From Perkinsus olseni (taxonomy: Eukaryota > Perkinsozoa > Perkinsida > Perkinsidae), in assembly GCA_013115135.1 (NCBI GenBank), contig JABANP010000031.1, positions 179,950 through 243,949 on the forward strand: a stretch of DNA of 64,000 nucleotides. The letters run 5' to 3'. This document shows, one piece after another, positions 31,281 to 42,535 of this stretch (its first letter is position 1; each line of letters opens with the position of its first letter). Both the position numbers and the translations under genes were made by a program. The notes beneath the pieces are model-generated. The model made no database searches, was not told the origin of the DNA, and was given only the letters and a program-made list of their open reading frames with translations.

Positions 31281-31852
31281 TTGAGAACCAGAACGGTTCG
31301 GAGACTCTGCTGTCTATATCCACTGCGGGTGCTGGTCAGGAGGTCGCTCAGTCCAGGGAGACTCGGCAGTGCTATTTTTGTCATAGATTCGGCCATTTGA
31401 AGCGGAACTGTCCGGCTCGTTATCAATGGCTTGCTCGTAAAGGTTTACTATCTAAAGATCCGAATGGTCAGGCTGTGACTGCTGCGACAGCTATTATCCA
31501 ATCGGATACTCCGACATCTGTGGTTGGTCCTACTTCTGGGACTCCGAGCTCTTCCACTTCGGGGCCCAGTACTTCCTCTTCCACGGTCGTCGGCACTCCC
31601 AGTTTCGAGAAGGTTGCTATGCTTAGAGATGCGGATGATGGGATCATTCGGTTGAGCGGGGGCGTCCGTAATGACCCAGTTATTGACATTGTCGTGAGAC
31701 AATTGCCTAAGGGCGACGTTCCCCGGACTCCGGGTGCTCGCGTTCGAGTCTTAATTGATTCGGGAGCTCGTGGTTTTGTGTATATGTCACGTCGTATGTT
31801 CTCAGCTCTGGTTTCGGAAGGCATTCTCGGAAGGAGCTCACTGACGCTGTAG
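31268..31852 (+). CDS. Zinc knuckle and aspartic protease ORF
   Basis: The frame is -1 relative to gag and overlaps it at the end; the first convenient codon is a GTG at 31277, and the frame is open a little upstream. Around residues 32-45 it has CYFCHRFGHLKRNC, a CX2CX4HX4C nucleic-acid-binding knuckle. After a Ser/Thr-rich linker, VRVLIDSGARGFVYMS near residue 160 is the protease active site (DSG). It stops at 31852. The protease C-terminal half continues in another frame from about 31840. No obvious heptameric slippery site was seen in the gag overlap. Confidence 0.8.
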   Translation, partial: RVKVIENQNGSETLLSISTAGAGQEVAQSRETRQCYFCHRFGHLKRNCPARYQWLARKGLLSKDPNGQAVTAATAIIQSDTPTSVVGPTSGTPSSSTSGPSTSSSTVVGTPSFEKVAMLRDADDGIIRLSGGVRNDPVIDIVVRQLPKGDVPRTPGARVRVLIDSGARGFVYMSRRMFSALVSEGILGRSSLTL

Positions 31853-32205
31853 GTGTCTCTTTTGGTAATGGCCATTCTGTGGAAGCTGATGGTCAGTGCG
31901 AGATATCCCTCTTTTCTGCTGCTGGTGATCTGCTTACTTCCAGCAGCTGTAAGGTTGTGGAAGGACTCACTCCCGATGTAATATTCGGAAATGCTCTGCT
32001 AGGGAAATGCCCTGCGCTAGTGGACGCTTTGCTCGAGTTCTATCGTTCTTGTGATGATGATACTGATACTGAGGTGAATGTGCTGTCTGAGGCTGATACT
32101 GTGAAGTCGATTTCATCAACATCATCGATTGAGTGTCGCGAAGATGGCAGATATGTCGCACACTGCCAAGTTTTAGAGGACGCTCTGATGCAACCTTTTC
32201 TGTGA
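31840..32205 (+). CDS. Protease C-terminal part and linker
   Basis: The reading continues as DAVGVSFGNGHSVEADGQCE, then VVEGLTPDVIFGNALLGKCP, which fits the second half of a retropepsin (the hydrophobic-Ile-Phe-Gly near the end). An acidic linker follows. It needs another -1 change near 31840 relative to the preceding frame. Confidence 0.65.
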   Translation, partial: TDAVGVSFGNGHSVEADGQCEISLFSAAGDLLTSSSCKVVEGLTPDVIFGNALLGKCPALVDALLEFYRSCDDDTDTEVNVLSEADTVKSISSTSSIECREDGRYVAHCQVLEDALMQPFL

Positions 32206-33904
32206 GGCCATCCGTCGTCGCCCTAGGTCCCGGCAGATTGCTATATACCGGCGGCTGAAGATCGCCTGCAGTGAAGGGAAGATGCGAGAAGTCGGCCCTG
32301 ATCAGATTAACCACGTGAACGAGGTAGTTCTTGTTGACAAGAAGCCCGGTGAGCCTTTAGGGAACGTTGAGCAGATGCCCGACGTGGCTATACGGAAGAG
32401 GTTTAGAGTTACGGTTGATTGCAGACGGCTGAACTCTATGAAACTCGCTGTGGTTCCTGGTGGTGGTGAGCCTGGACAGTGCCAATATTGGTGGGCCAAT
32501 GATCGTGATCTCTCAGACTCTGTGCCGTCACCATTCACCACTCAGAGCCAGCAGAATGCTCTTAGCATTCTGTTGAGTTGGCCGCTCTGTTATCGGAAGG
32601 TCTATTTTAAAGTGGACTTGGAGGATGCATTCTCATCTGTACTCCTTCCGGAAGGAATGCTATCTTACTTTACGGTGAGAGCTTACGACTCGGAGGGAGG
32701 TCTGCATTACTTCCAACCACTATGCCTGGTTCAGGGATGGCGCTTCTCTCCAATAATATTCACTCGGTGTATGGATCACTATCTACGTGAAGTGAGGAGG
32801 GAAGCTGCCCTTGTCAATCTTGATATTAAGATTGAGCATTTTCAGGATGATGTGCTCGGTGGTGCGTCATGCGAGCAGGACGCCATCTCTGGAAGACGCC
32901 TGGTTACTACAGTTGGCCGCCGACATCATTTCATAGTTAGTGAAGAGAAGAGTGAAGTTGGTGTGCGGGTTACCTTCTGTGGCCTCATCTGCCAAGGCTT
33001 GGAGGTGTCTCCGGTAATCAAGGATAAGTATGGGCTCTCTGAACCCGCTGTTGCTCAGAGCATGAAGGAGTATAACGGCCTTGCCGATGACCAATCACGG
33101 CGAAAATGGATTCGCTCGTGGGCGGGCCGGTTCCAGTGGTTAAGAAGATGGTTGCCGTATGGTTCTCACGGTACCCTCTACCAGCTCTACAAGCTAACTT
33201 CGTCACCATCTCCTACTGCCGTTGAGCATGTTACGAGTCTCTGTCGTAACTACTTCTCTGGTCTTCTCTCTCTGTATGTTATAGGAGGATCGTCGAAGAC
33301 TCCTATCTTGGGTAGCTGTCTCATTGTTGACACCAATAAGGATGCGTGGTCGTGCATGTTGCTGCAGATATTCAGCGTTCCTAAGGATGAGACAGGCGAG
33401 ATCGGTCCCGATGGTCCAAAATGGTTGAGAGAGTTGGACAGCCTCACTAAGGAGGTATGTCATGGACTGGGTCTAGTACTTCCACCCGATCGGGAGGCGG
33501 TGATGCTACCTTTGGCTATAGATGGGTGCGCATTATCACCACTCGAAGTGAAGCGGTCGTCTACAGTCAAGGAGAGGCGCGGTATGATCCGTGCTGTCGT
33601 CAGAAACCTTGCCCTCATCACTACGCCTTTGGCTGTTGTTAGCGACAACAAAAATTCGTCGGCATGGTGGAATGAGGTCGAGCTGGATTACGCTGACTCC
33701 GAGGAAGAGTACCGTGGTCTGCTACTCTACCAGAGAACGGTATGGGTCACCATATGGAGTTGCCGAGAAGGCTGTGTTTCCTTCATTGACGCTCTGGCTC
33801 GCGGTATTACCACTGATACTAGTGTCGAAGATCGTGGTGTCCACATTGGCAGAGATCCTCTGCAGGAGTTGATAGCACACGTGACCGAGTTGGGCTCAGG
33901 ATGA
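32206..33904 (+). CDS. Reverse transcriptase and RNase H ORF
   Basis: The frame is open from about 32205; an ATG lies at 32282. Counting from that ATG: TVDCRRLNS about 44-52; KVDLEDAFSSVLL about 110-122 with the first catalytic Asp; LVQGWRFSPIIF about 149-160; IEHFQDDVLGG about 184-194, the YxDD box with Phe-Gln in place of Tyr-X. From about 345 an RNase H-like part has LIVDTNKDAWS and VVSDNKNSSAW. Copies RNA into DNA for integration. The unusual FQDD box needs checking. The stop at 33904 is immediately followed in the +1 frame by the integrase. Confidence 0.85.
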
Positions 33905-34733
33905 CCAAGTACGAGCTACCTCTGATGATGAGGAACAGCAGAATGCTGTGGGATTCGTCATTGCTCCTTGCCTGATCAGTCTTGATCTCGATCTTGAGAA
34001 GTTGAAGGCCGACCAAAAGGTCTGTCCGGCGTGTGAGTCTTTCAAGAATCAGCCAGGTTTCCTCGACGTCGATGGTGTCCTATATCGAGAACAGCGTTTT
34101 GACGAGTACGGTCGACTACAACGTCAGCTGGTTATACCCTCTACTTGGATCGACTGGGTGGTTCGTGAAGGTCATAAGAGAACGCATGCTTCGGGGAGGC
34201 AACTGAAATCATGGTTGCAACGTTGGTGCTGGTTCTCTAAGATGGGTACAAAATGTCGATGGGCAAAAAGTGTGTGCCCTACCTGTCAGCGAGTGGACAG
34301 TGATGGTCGTATAGAAGTTCCCTTTTCCACTCGGTTGCCTGACTCTAAGATATTGAAGCCATGGTATCGTGTAGGTGTTGATGGTGTTGTTGTGAAGCGC
34401 GGTTATCTCTTCTTAACCGCTATAGATACTTTTAGCGGGTTTACCGATTTTACGATCATCAACTCTACTGATGCTTGTAGTTTCATTCGGGGTCTATCTC
34501 TGCTCTTTGTGCGGAATGGTTTTCCTTACGAGGTCCAAAGTGATGGAGAGTTTGGCTCGAAGGAGGTCCAAGAATGGGCCAAATCTGCCGGTATACGCTG
34601 GGTCCTTGGCCCGGCGAATCATGGACAGACGGGAGGGTTTTATGAACGAAGACATCGTTGTTTGCTGGAGTGCCTACGACGGTGGTTGGCTGACGTACCT
34701 TCGGTCGACTGGAGTGATGAGTTGCTTCCTTGA
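33900..34733 (+). CDS. Integrase N-terminal and catalytic core
   Basis: After an acidic linker, HKRTH and CPTCQ form the HHCC zinc domain. The core has GVDGVVV (first Asp), YEVQSDGEFG (second Asp) and GGFYERRH (Glu, 33 residues after the second Asp), the DDE triad of retroviral-type integrases. The frame stops at 34733 inside the domain end (DWSDELLP). The natural continuation lies one frame on. Confidence 0.85.
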   Translation, partial: DDQVRATSDDEEQQNAVGFVIAPCLISLDLDLEKLKADQKVCPACESFKNQPGFLDVDGVLYREQRFDEYGRLQRQLVIPSTWIDWVVREGHKRTHASGRQLKSWLQRWCWFSKMGTKCRWAKSVCPTCQRVDSDGRIEVPFSTRLPDSKILKPWYRVGVDGVVVKRGYLFLTAIDTFSGFTDFTIINSTDACSFIRGLSLLFVRNGFPYEVQSDGEFGSKEVQEWAKSAGIRWVLGPANHGQTGGFYERRHRCLLECLRRWLADVPSVDWSDELLP

Positions 34734-35409
34734 GAATGTCAAATGGATGGTCAACCACACCGAACTTGGTGAGTCGCAACTTACTCCTATGATGATTATG
34801 TGGGGAAGGCTTTGTGAACTGCCCTGCATGAGATCGGCAGTGAAGTCTGGCGATGGCCCAACTGACGATTCGGTAACCATCTCGGATCCCGAGTTGTATG
34901 ATCTTGTGTTAACTGCCGGCCGGATTAGCCGAGAGCATGAGATTCTCACTGCTAAGTTCGTGGAGCACTGGCTTGACCAACGGGAAAGGAACCATCCGGT
35001 GTTGCGATATGATAGTGGTCTGCGCAGTGGTATGTGGGTGATGGTCTATACTCAAAGGAGTTATAAGCTGAGTCCCTGTTGGCGTGGTCCCTATCGTATA
35101 TCCGCTATCAAGAGCCGTCATGTTTTATTAACCACCGAGCGTGGTACTGAGTTCCATCATGTGGGGAACTGCAAAAGGTTTCGGTTCGTAGAAGGACAAA
35201 CCTCCGACAACGGCTCCCAGGATAATTCTGGTGTTGGTTCTCAGGATTGTGATGTGACTGATGATGGTCAAGCACAAGCTCAGGGTCAAGCCCAGCCTTC
35301 TCAAGGAAGACCAAAACGTCAAGCTGCTATGCTGAGTGAGACTACTACCAGTAATATGCTGAGAGATGAGAGGCGTGCTGTTGTAACTAAGCGCCGTCGA
35401 GTCGCCTAG
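34725..35409 (+). CDS. Integrase C-terminal part with GPY motif
   Basis: Continues as ENVKWMVNHTELGESQLTPM, then MWVMVYTQRSYKLSPCWRGP followed by YRISAIKSRHVLL. WRGPYRI is the GPY/F module typical of gypsy and retroviral integrases. A Gln/Ala-rich tail and basic end precede the stop at 35409. Confidence 0.75.
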
Positions 35410-35413
35410 TTTG

Positions 35414-35428
35414 TTTTATGGGGGGGAT
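35414..35428 (+). promoter_or_regulatory. Polypurine tract
   Basis: TTTTATGGGGGGGAT directly before the 3' LTR. The G-run is the expected plus-strand primer. Confidence 0.75.
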
Positions 35429-35602
35429 TGTAGAGATTGTCCCTATATTACACAATAATTGTCTTCGATTTCAAGTTTTTGCTGTGTTGCATATAGCGTG
35501 ACGCTAGAGCGCATTACTCAGATGTTATTGTTATTTAAGCTCGTGTAAAGCCTACGACCTTTACTCATAACGAGTGTCTTGGGTTCGGTTTAATTTACTA
35601 CA
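35429..35602 (+). repeat. 3' LTR (174 bp)
   Basis: Identical to the 5' LTR except for A at 35446. Followed by GTTTAAAAACAG. Confidence 0.92.
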
Positions 35603-36934
35603 GTTTAAAAACAGTGTCACTGAGGCTGGCGGTAGAAACAGAGTAGGGAATTATTTGGTACTGTATTCAAACGGTAGAATTTTGCAAGAAACGTCCTTTT
35701 GCCTGTATAGGATGCGCATCCGTTGAATTATTCATTGTATTTAACTTGAATACACCAACATACCACTCTGGCTCAAGTTCAATATACTAATAGGCCAGTG
35801 GCATAACGCCACCATATCAACTGCTTCGTTAAATATTTCACAGGTGGACGTGAAAGCTTCACTTGATTCAGGACCTCATGAGCACTCTCGCTCTTCTAAT
35901 CCACTTCGATAGCTTGCTGCTACGGCTCGAAGAATTCCGCAAGAACTATCTAGCGGCGCTAGACTAGCGCGTAGGTTCCGTGACGGCCCGTCACTGACGG
36001 GACTTCCGTTGAGTCAACCGCGTTGGCCTTTCGCAGTTTGTAATTCGCACTCTTCTCTCAGGCCGTCCTGGGCGTCTTGGCAGGGAAGATCGGCTAGCCT
36101 TCTTACAAGAGGTGATCCCTAGTAGTCCAGCTGTGCTAGGGACTCTTTAGCTGCGAGTTACACGTCGGCGACTTGAGGTGGAGTGACGTTGCTTTAAGGT
36201 TTGCAGCAAACCTTAAAGCAAACCGTTTGCTTTATGGGCCTGGTTGCGTGCCAAGTTTGACTTAGAAGGTATTTCCTATTAGGAAATTCCTAGCGCTGCA
36301 GAATTGCTAATTATGTATTCTGCCGTAGCGATAAGCTCTTCGTACCAATTTTTGCGCGTTCACAGGAGCCGAGTGCATCCCAAGAGCCTTCTCCAGCCCA
36401 GTCGGACGGAGAAAATGGAAGCAACAGTGTCGCAATAGTCTATGACTCTATGGCCCATAGAGCCGACAACTGCCTCTACGCCCGATCACGCCGAGTGTCT
36501 GAGCGATACAGAGTCCATGATCGAGTCGCCTTCCAGATACAAGGTCCGCATGGTGGACTCGCAGTAAGGCGTACTGAGTATGGTTGCTCGGGGTCGTTCG
36601 CGAGTTCTAGTTGAGCTTGAAGTCCAAGCCTCGAACCTCTCAAGTTGACTTGAGTCTCGGCTTGAGAAATGCACTCCAATCAGGGTTCGTAGTAAGTTGC
36701 GACTCGCAACTACAGTATTTCATTTATCGAGTCGATAATATCGACCAGAGCCTGCGCCGGGCTCACTCGTTAGTCTGAGCTCAGACTAACAGATTCTGTT
36801 GGCTAAGATCATGCAATCCCTACCGCAGTTATTCATGTTATTGGTTGGCACTAGTAGTGCCGCACTACATATATTAATAGTTCGAGAGGCCAGCTGAATT
36901 AATCCCTGCTTCGTGGGGGCGGTGAGGATCGTTC
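35603..36934. other. No gene; many palindromes
   Basis: One-base-centred palindromes at 36191-36219 (14-bp arms around A), 36218-36230 and near 36278. A zero-spacer palindrome lies at 36769-36790. An SL-like CTCTGGCTCAAG word lies at about 35767-35776. Confidence 0.45.
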
Positions 36935-36939
36935 AGTAC

Positions 36940-37190
36940 AGTGACAACTCGTAGAAATTACTTGCGTACAAGCCTGATCCGTAAGTTTGCACACGTACAG
37001 TCTTGGGCCATACACTGATAACCCGTACACTGACGATCCGTACAGTATCCAGTGGTACATTTCCAGTACGTACAGTGGCAAGTCGTACAGTTCCGACTCT
37101 TGCAGTTGAAACTCGTACAGTATTATTTCGTACATCAAATTTTCGTACTTCCCGGAATTTTCGTACTTTTCGAAATTTTCGTACAGCTGG
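36940..37190. repeat. 15-nt phased CGTACAG-type array
   Basis: About 14 units of CGTACAG or CGTACAC type with 15-nt spacing; the last two are 18 nt. It ends in TTTTCGTAC units and a T-run (about 37190). Same core and period as 10620-10913 and in the same strand orientation, but the spacer bases differ. Confidence 0.8.
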
Positions 37191-40100
37191 GCATTTTTTC
37201 ATTATTTTTGCGCCGCGAAAAAATAGCTTGGTGGCACCACTGCCCCAATGACCTGCCTTGTCATGTTAGGAGTCCTAGCTTAGGACGGGTGTACCGCGAT
37301 TCGTCCATGATCGATTGGTCTACTGCAGCTTCGATCCAAGCTTCGAGCCATCGATTTTTTTATGAATATGAATGGCTCATTCAGAATGAGCTCTGTATCT
37401 CTCAGGGATATTTCCTGGGAAAAGCACTGGACGGAAAAAGGAATGTAGAACACGAGAGTGCACGAAGGAAGATTCTTCATTGAAGAGTCTGGTTGCGTCA
37501 GCGTGATGTGGTTTCAAGTTTAAGAATTGAGTATTGCGTGGGACCGACATTGCTTCCATGGTAGAACTTCTACCGTAGTAGTTCTACCGCTTCGCTCAGC
37601 ATGACAGTATAAGGCTGTCAGCTGATAAGGCGATAAGAAATGCTACTTGCGGAGTTTGTATCCAGGATGGGTCACTCTTCACTAGGATGTCTCTAGTGAG
37701 TCACGGCACATGGTGCCTGCTCAGACAATCCAGGTTGGGTCACTCTCTACTAGGATGTCTCTAGTGAGTCATGTTCAGAATATTGTTCTGAGCACTTCAT
37801 GTTCTGTTCCAGGGTCTAATACTATCCAAGCTGAAGCCTTCAACCGCGGCGTGTCGCCGTGCTAAAGTCCAGATTCCGTCCACACAGGGGGAATACAGAT
37901 CGTGACGGACCTGAAGCGCCGAAAGGCCTTCAACCGTCTTATGAGGTATACCATGGAGCATCTAAACGTCACTGCTGCTGCACAGCAAGACGTCCCACCG
38001 GATTAGCAATGGAGCCAGCCACGATATAGGTGTGGTGGCAGCCTGTAATTAAGAAGATGCCGCTGTTTTCTGGGGGCGGCAACTTGGAGGGAGGAAGACA
38101 GCAGATGAGAAAGACCGCAGCAGCTGGCGACGGAAGAGTTTTTGAAGACCACTATTATGTAAAATTGGCGTGATAGCCGGCGCCCTTTCTGATGAGAGAC
38201 GTGGCGATTATACCATGTACAGCACGATGTATAAGGATAGCTTCCGCTGGTGAGCAAGAAGAGCTTGGCGAAAATCTCATTGAAGGCCAATGAGGCAATT
38301 GGGACGGGATTGTGACACTTTGAAATCTTCTACTACCCGGTACGCAACCGGGCCAGTTCAAGAGGGCAAACACGAATTCCGTTCGCAGGCTGTGATGGAG
38401 GGTCAGGGCCCCTGAGTCAGGGCCCCTGACTCGCTGCAGAGAGTCCGACTGACACTGCAGCTGGCAATGTATGTGCTAAAGCTTCAAAGATCAAAATTAA
38501 GTACATTGGTAGGAGTAGGGAGAAGAGGAAATAAGAAGGGGGCCCATCAAAGGGCATCACGGCAAATGCTACTACTCATAAGCAAGTGCTTGTCTCGTAA
38601 TTCGCCTATTTAAGGATTACGCAGTGTTCATGACTCATGAACTTAGCATAAGCAAGAGATATCCGAGCCCAATAATATTGGGCTCGGATATAGGCCCTAT
38701 ATTATAGGGCCAATATCATTGTTGTGTTCTGATTCACGTTCGATCTGAAAGACCGTCGGCTGGGACCCTCTCAAGGCTGGCGGAGGGGAGAATCCTCACG
38801 AAGGGCACTAGTTCTGCTCGAGTACACTCTCCTCCCCTCACACGTTGTGTTAAAGCATTTTAGTCGTTCTGAAACCGTTTGAATTGAAGTCCAAGACTTG
38901 ACGAAACTGGCCCACCTCGTTGGGAGGATATTTTTGAAAAATATGGAAAAATAATTTTTCCTCCGCGGCGGGAAAAATCACAGCTGATTGTTGTACCCTA
39001 CTGACCCGTGGACTACGGGCCGTGGTGACCCACCACGGTTCAGTAGCCGAGGAGTGACTTGTAATGTATACCACAGTGGGGTACATCTGTACATTCTAAG
39101 ATGAAAACAAGGGGTGCATTCTTAGAGCATTCTACGATGAAACGCCCGCATATGAAAAAATCGTAGTTGAGCGAGCGAATACCGCAAGAAATGGACGGAA
39201 CGAGCACAGGGTTGTCGGACGAAAGAACTCAAGAAAGAACGGTAATAACTTATTACTGATGAGCATGTGGGCTCGATGAGGCCGACAGTCTCAGAGTCTG
39301 AGACGCAGACGCAAGAACTCCGAGATGACGTGAGATCGCCAAAAGAGTTTGCCATTTACATACTTGCCACCAACGAGGGAATATACCACCGGTCGAAGAG
39401 TCCGCGAGCGATCTTTGGCTATACAGAGGCCAAAGGTACCTGTATAGATTAAGTATGTGATTCCTGCAAGAGTCCGGCGAACACGGCAGCCATTAGGCTG
39501 GTGGCCAATATCCCCATATTATGTGGGGCCACATATAGAACCTAATTCGCCTGGTGACCCGAACTGGCCCAGGTCAGGTCCACTCGGTGAAATCCGCTGG
39601 AGCCTTTCCCCGAGACTTCACGAAAGAAGCTATGTGATGGAACAGACGACATCACGAACAGCAAAACATGGTCATAAATACATCGATAGACACCAACCTT
39701 GCTCCAACTGCACCGTATCCGAGGTTACACCGTCGACATCTAAAACTGACAAAGTAAGGCAGCGAGCATGCACGGTGAGTCATAGTCGGTGAGAGAATGC
39801 CAACAGTTAACTATCTTGCGAAACTTATTGGCTGCTTTACCAAAAAATGTCCCGGCGTTGCAGTATGAGCGCCATGCATCCGCGTCCAATCATTCGAGGG
39901 ACGAGTAAACTGCAACTGCAGGAATTACATGCAAAGTGCTAGCTACTGGCTCTGCCCGAGTTAGGTTGCTATAGGTAATCCGCTATCAGTCAATTACAAG
40001 CTGTAATTCACAACTTGCTTGAGATGGCAGTCACCCACACTAGTTGTCCCACAGCTATCTGGAGTGCCTTCGGATTGTGCTGTCCGCGAGCTTGGTCGAG

Positions 40101-41049
40101 CGTCTAAGGTTCGTCGCCGGGACTGAAGTGGAACAGCGTGGAGTGGCGTCGCCATCATCGCCCCAGTAAGGGATTGGGCCTTGAAAGCTCACCAGAGACG
40201 CTCCGCTCTAGGAGATGGCGCTCCCCGATATCATCGGGTTCATCGTGCCTGAAGAGCTTAGTACGGTGACTCCAAGTCAATGGACTACGAAAAATGCGCT
40301 GGTGCCCACAGAAGAGCCTAGTATACGACCTAGGCGAAGATTTGCGCTAGTGCCCACTGGGCACTGCCCAGTAGCTTGTCAGCACTACTTTAGGAAGGTC
40401 TGCTGGCCAGCACTCACTTGGGTGTATCCCTTCTTTTATTCTTGTAATTGATCAACTTCCTCTTGATCTCGTACCGAATTCCTGAAGGTACTGTATGAGA
40501 GGTAGGCAAGGCGTGAACTGAAGTAACAGCGTGGCCGATGCCGCTACAACTTCTAGGAAACTTGTCCCAAAAGCTCACCGCAGCGACCTTATAGCTTACA
40601 AGGTCGCTGCGGTGAACTTTTTGGCGGCCGAGTATTCTGCTGAGTTTGGATTTGCTTCTCAAATTTCAAGTAGCGACTGCAAGCAGGAATGAGATGAGTA
40701 ATAATCTACCCATCTTCTTCCTGGCCTTCTCCTCTTCCTCGTCGGGGTTGAGGAACTCGAAGTCCGAGGATCTGAGAGACTCAATAGAGCTAGTAGCTTA
40801 ATTGCACGGGTGCGGCGTAATCGTGAACTTACTCGTCACTCTCTTGCCTGTCTAACCTCTGCTGAGAGGCTTTATTTTCTGAAATAATGTCATACGCAGT
40901 GACTTCAAGATAACTTCAACAATTATTTCCAGCTCCGATTATCGTCGTATATCAATCTGCGACCCCGGTGAGAGTCTTAGTTAGCGGCTGTGATCAGCGT
41001 TGGACTATGAGCTTTAAGTTTAAGATTTATCAACACATCAACTTATCAA
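37191..41049. other. Gene-poor stretch; one plus-strand coding-like segment
   Basis: No exon chain was established. The plus-strand stretch near 39290-39451 (ESETQTQELRDDVRSPKEFA and on to SPRAIFGYTEAKGTCID, stop 39452) looks protein-like but is isolated. Around 37560-37590 and 38640-38710 are strings of short palindromes. A longer direct repeat, GGTCACTCTYYACTAGGATG then TCTCTAGTGAGTCA, occurs at about 37668 and 37738. Confidence 0.35.
38143..38250. repeat. Dispersed repeat, copy 1 (partner 58986-59093)
   Basis: A 108-bp segment from TGAAGACCACTATTRTGTAA to AGCTTCCGCTGG shares about 90 percent identity, by eye, with 58986-59093 in the same orientation. Both sit in gene-poor DNA. In minus frames both read a CTWYNRHVS-like peptide, but without start or domain. 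Confidence 0.75.
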
Positions 41050-42535
41050 CTAATGAATTGCATGCCATGCAATGCATGGATGAGGACGTCTGAGGAGCTT
41101 TATGCGACTGAAACCCGCGGACCTTCGCCCGAATCGATGATGACTGGTTCCTCGCCTTGAGAACCAGAGTCCCCCAAAGGGCTGTTTTCCACCATAACCC
41201 AACTCGATTGGAGGTTCGAACCTGCAGACCGAAGGCGATCTATCCTTGGTAGAATTCCTATGAGAATCCCCAATATCTTCTATCATGAAAACAACACTGT
41301 CATTGTCTTGAATCAAGACTCTTGATATTTGGCCTTTGGAAAATCTCGAGTGAAGGTCCCGGTTAAGATACGACCCAACAGGTGCGGTGGGGTGGAAAGT
41401 GTCCCCATCAAGTTGCGGTGATGGTGGATATATTCTTACCAATATCTTGAGTCAAGATTATTGATAAGAAGCGGGTGTTCGCCAGGCGCAGGGTTGATGA
41501 GACGTATGCGGCATACGGTATGCCGCACATTTCGACTTCCACCTTTTGTTAACCCTACCCTTAGTATGTGTTTCCTCGTCCTGCGAGGTACTTCTCCGCG
41601 GCTGAGAGCGGTGGCTCTTCTCCAGCTCGGCCCGCTTTAAGCTCGTCGGAGTCTCGGATTCTGAAGCTTAAAAGTGCCGTGCGATTCACAAGATACTACG
41701 ATTCATAGTCTATCATAGACTGTCTATGATTGCACTTCAACGGTTCATCATGAACCGGTGAACATGAACCGTTCATGTTCACCGGTCGAGTGAGGGATGA
41801 TGCACTATTGCAAGTGCACGGTACACTGCGGCTCCGTCCGCAACAGTAAAATCCACAGTGAAACTTACCCAGGTTCGCCGTCTGTTCCTCGGTTCCTTCT
41901 TCGGATTTCTTCTCTTCTCTCTTTATCACCTCTTCAGAAATTGAGCCATTCTCGCTGGGACTTTTATTCTCCTCAGAGGGAGTGGGAACTATTCGGGAGT
42001 AGACACAGTCTCTCAACGGGTGGTCGCTAGACTCGGGGATGATAAGACGCAAGTCGCACATTTCACATTTCGCCTCTCATTAACCCTACCCTTAGTCTGC
42101 GTTTGTGTTTCCTCGTCCTGTGAGCTACTTTCCCGCTGCTGAGAGTGCTGGCTTGTCTTGAGCTCGGCCAACTCTAAGCTCCTCTGAGTCCCAGATTCTG
42201 AAAGCCTCACAGTGACGGTACAATTTACAGGATACTATGATTGAACTTCAACGGTTCATGCTAACCGTTTGTGTGACGCATGTTGCACTCTTGGGAATGC
42301 ACAGCACGCTGCGGTTCCGTTCGCAACACTAAGATAACAATGAAACTCACCCAAGTTGTGGGTCTGCTCCTTGGTCCCCTCTTCGGATTCTTTCTCTTCC
42401 TCTTTTTTCACATTTTCGGAAATCGGACTGTTCTCGGTGGGCTCTCTTTTCTCCTCTGAGCCACTCGGGACTATTTCCGGGGTGGAGACAGACGGCTCCT
42501 GCGTCTCCTCAGCCTTCTTCGCCTTGGAAAAAGTC
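41050..42535 (-). CDS. Glu/Lys/Ser-rich protein gene with duplicated exons
   Basis: Two exon types alternate on the minus strand. A1 42351-42535 (PISENVKKEEEKESEEGTKE); B1 42090-42207 (AELKTSQHSQQRESSSQDEE); A2 41869 to about 42038 (SISEEVIKREEKKSEEGTEE); B2 41560-41666 (ELEKSHRSQPRRSTSQDEET). A1/A2 and B1/B2 are clear homologues with matching GT donors (GTGAGT/GTAAGT after A, GTAGGG after B). This shows a tandem duplication of an exon pair of about 480 bp including introns. A further stretch 41442-41050 (VLIQDNDSVVFMIEDIGD) may be the last exon. The N-terminal exon upstream of 42535 was not identified. Function unknown; highly charged. Confidence 0.55.

Larger units (their letters stand above)
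30159..35602 (+). mobile_element. Ty3/gypsy-like LTR retrotransposon
   Basis: Two 174-bp LTRs (30159-30332 and 35429-35602) enclose gag, zinc knuckle, protease, reverse transcriptase, RNase H and integrase, in the Ty3/gypsy (and retrovirus) order. The LTRs differ at one position (30176 G versus 35446 A), so insertion is recent. The coding part nevertheless needs five frame changes. If the LTR starts TG and ends CA, the flanking bases share only GTT; if it starts one base later, GTTT flanks both ends. Either could be the target duplication. Gypsy is preferred over BEL/Pao because of the GPY-type integrase C-terminus; the exact clade is unsure. Confidence 0.9.
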
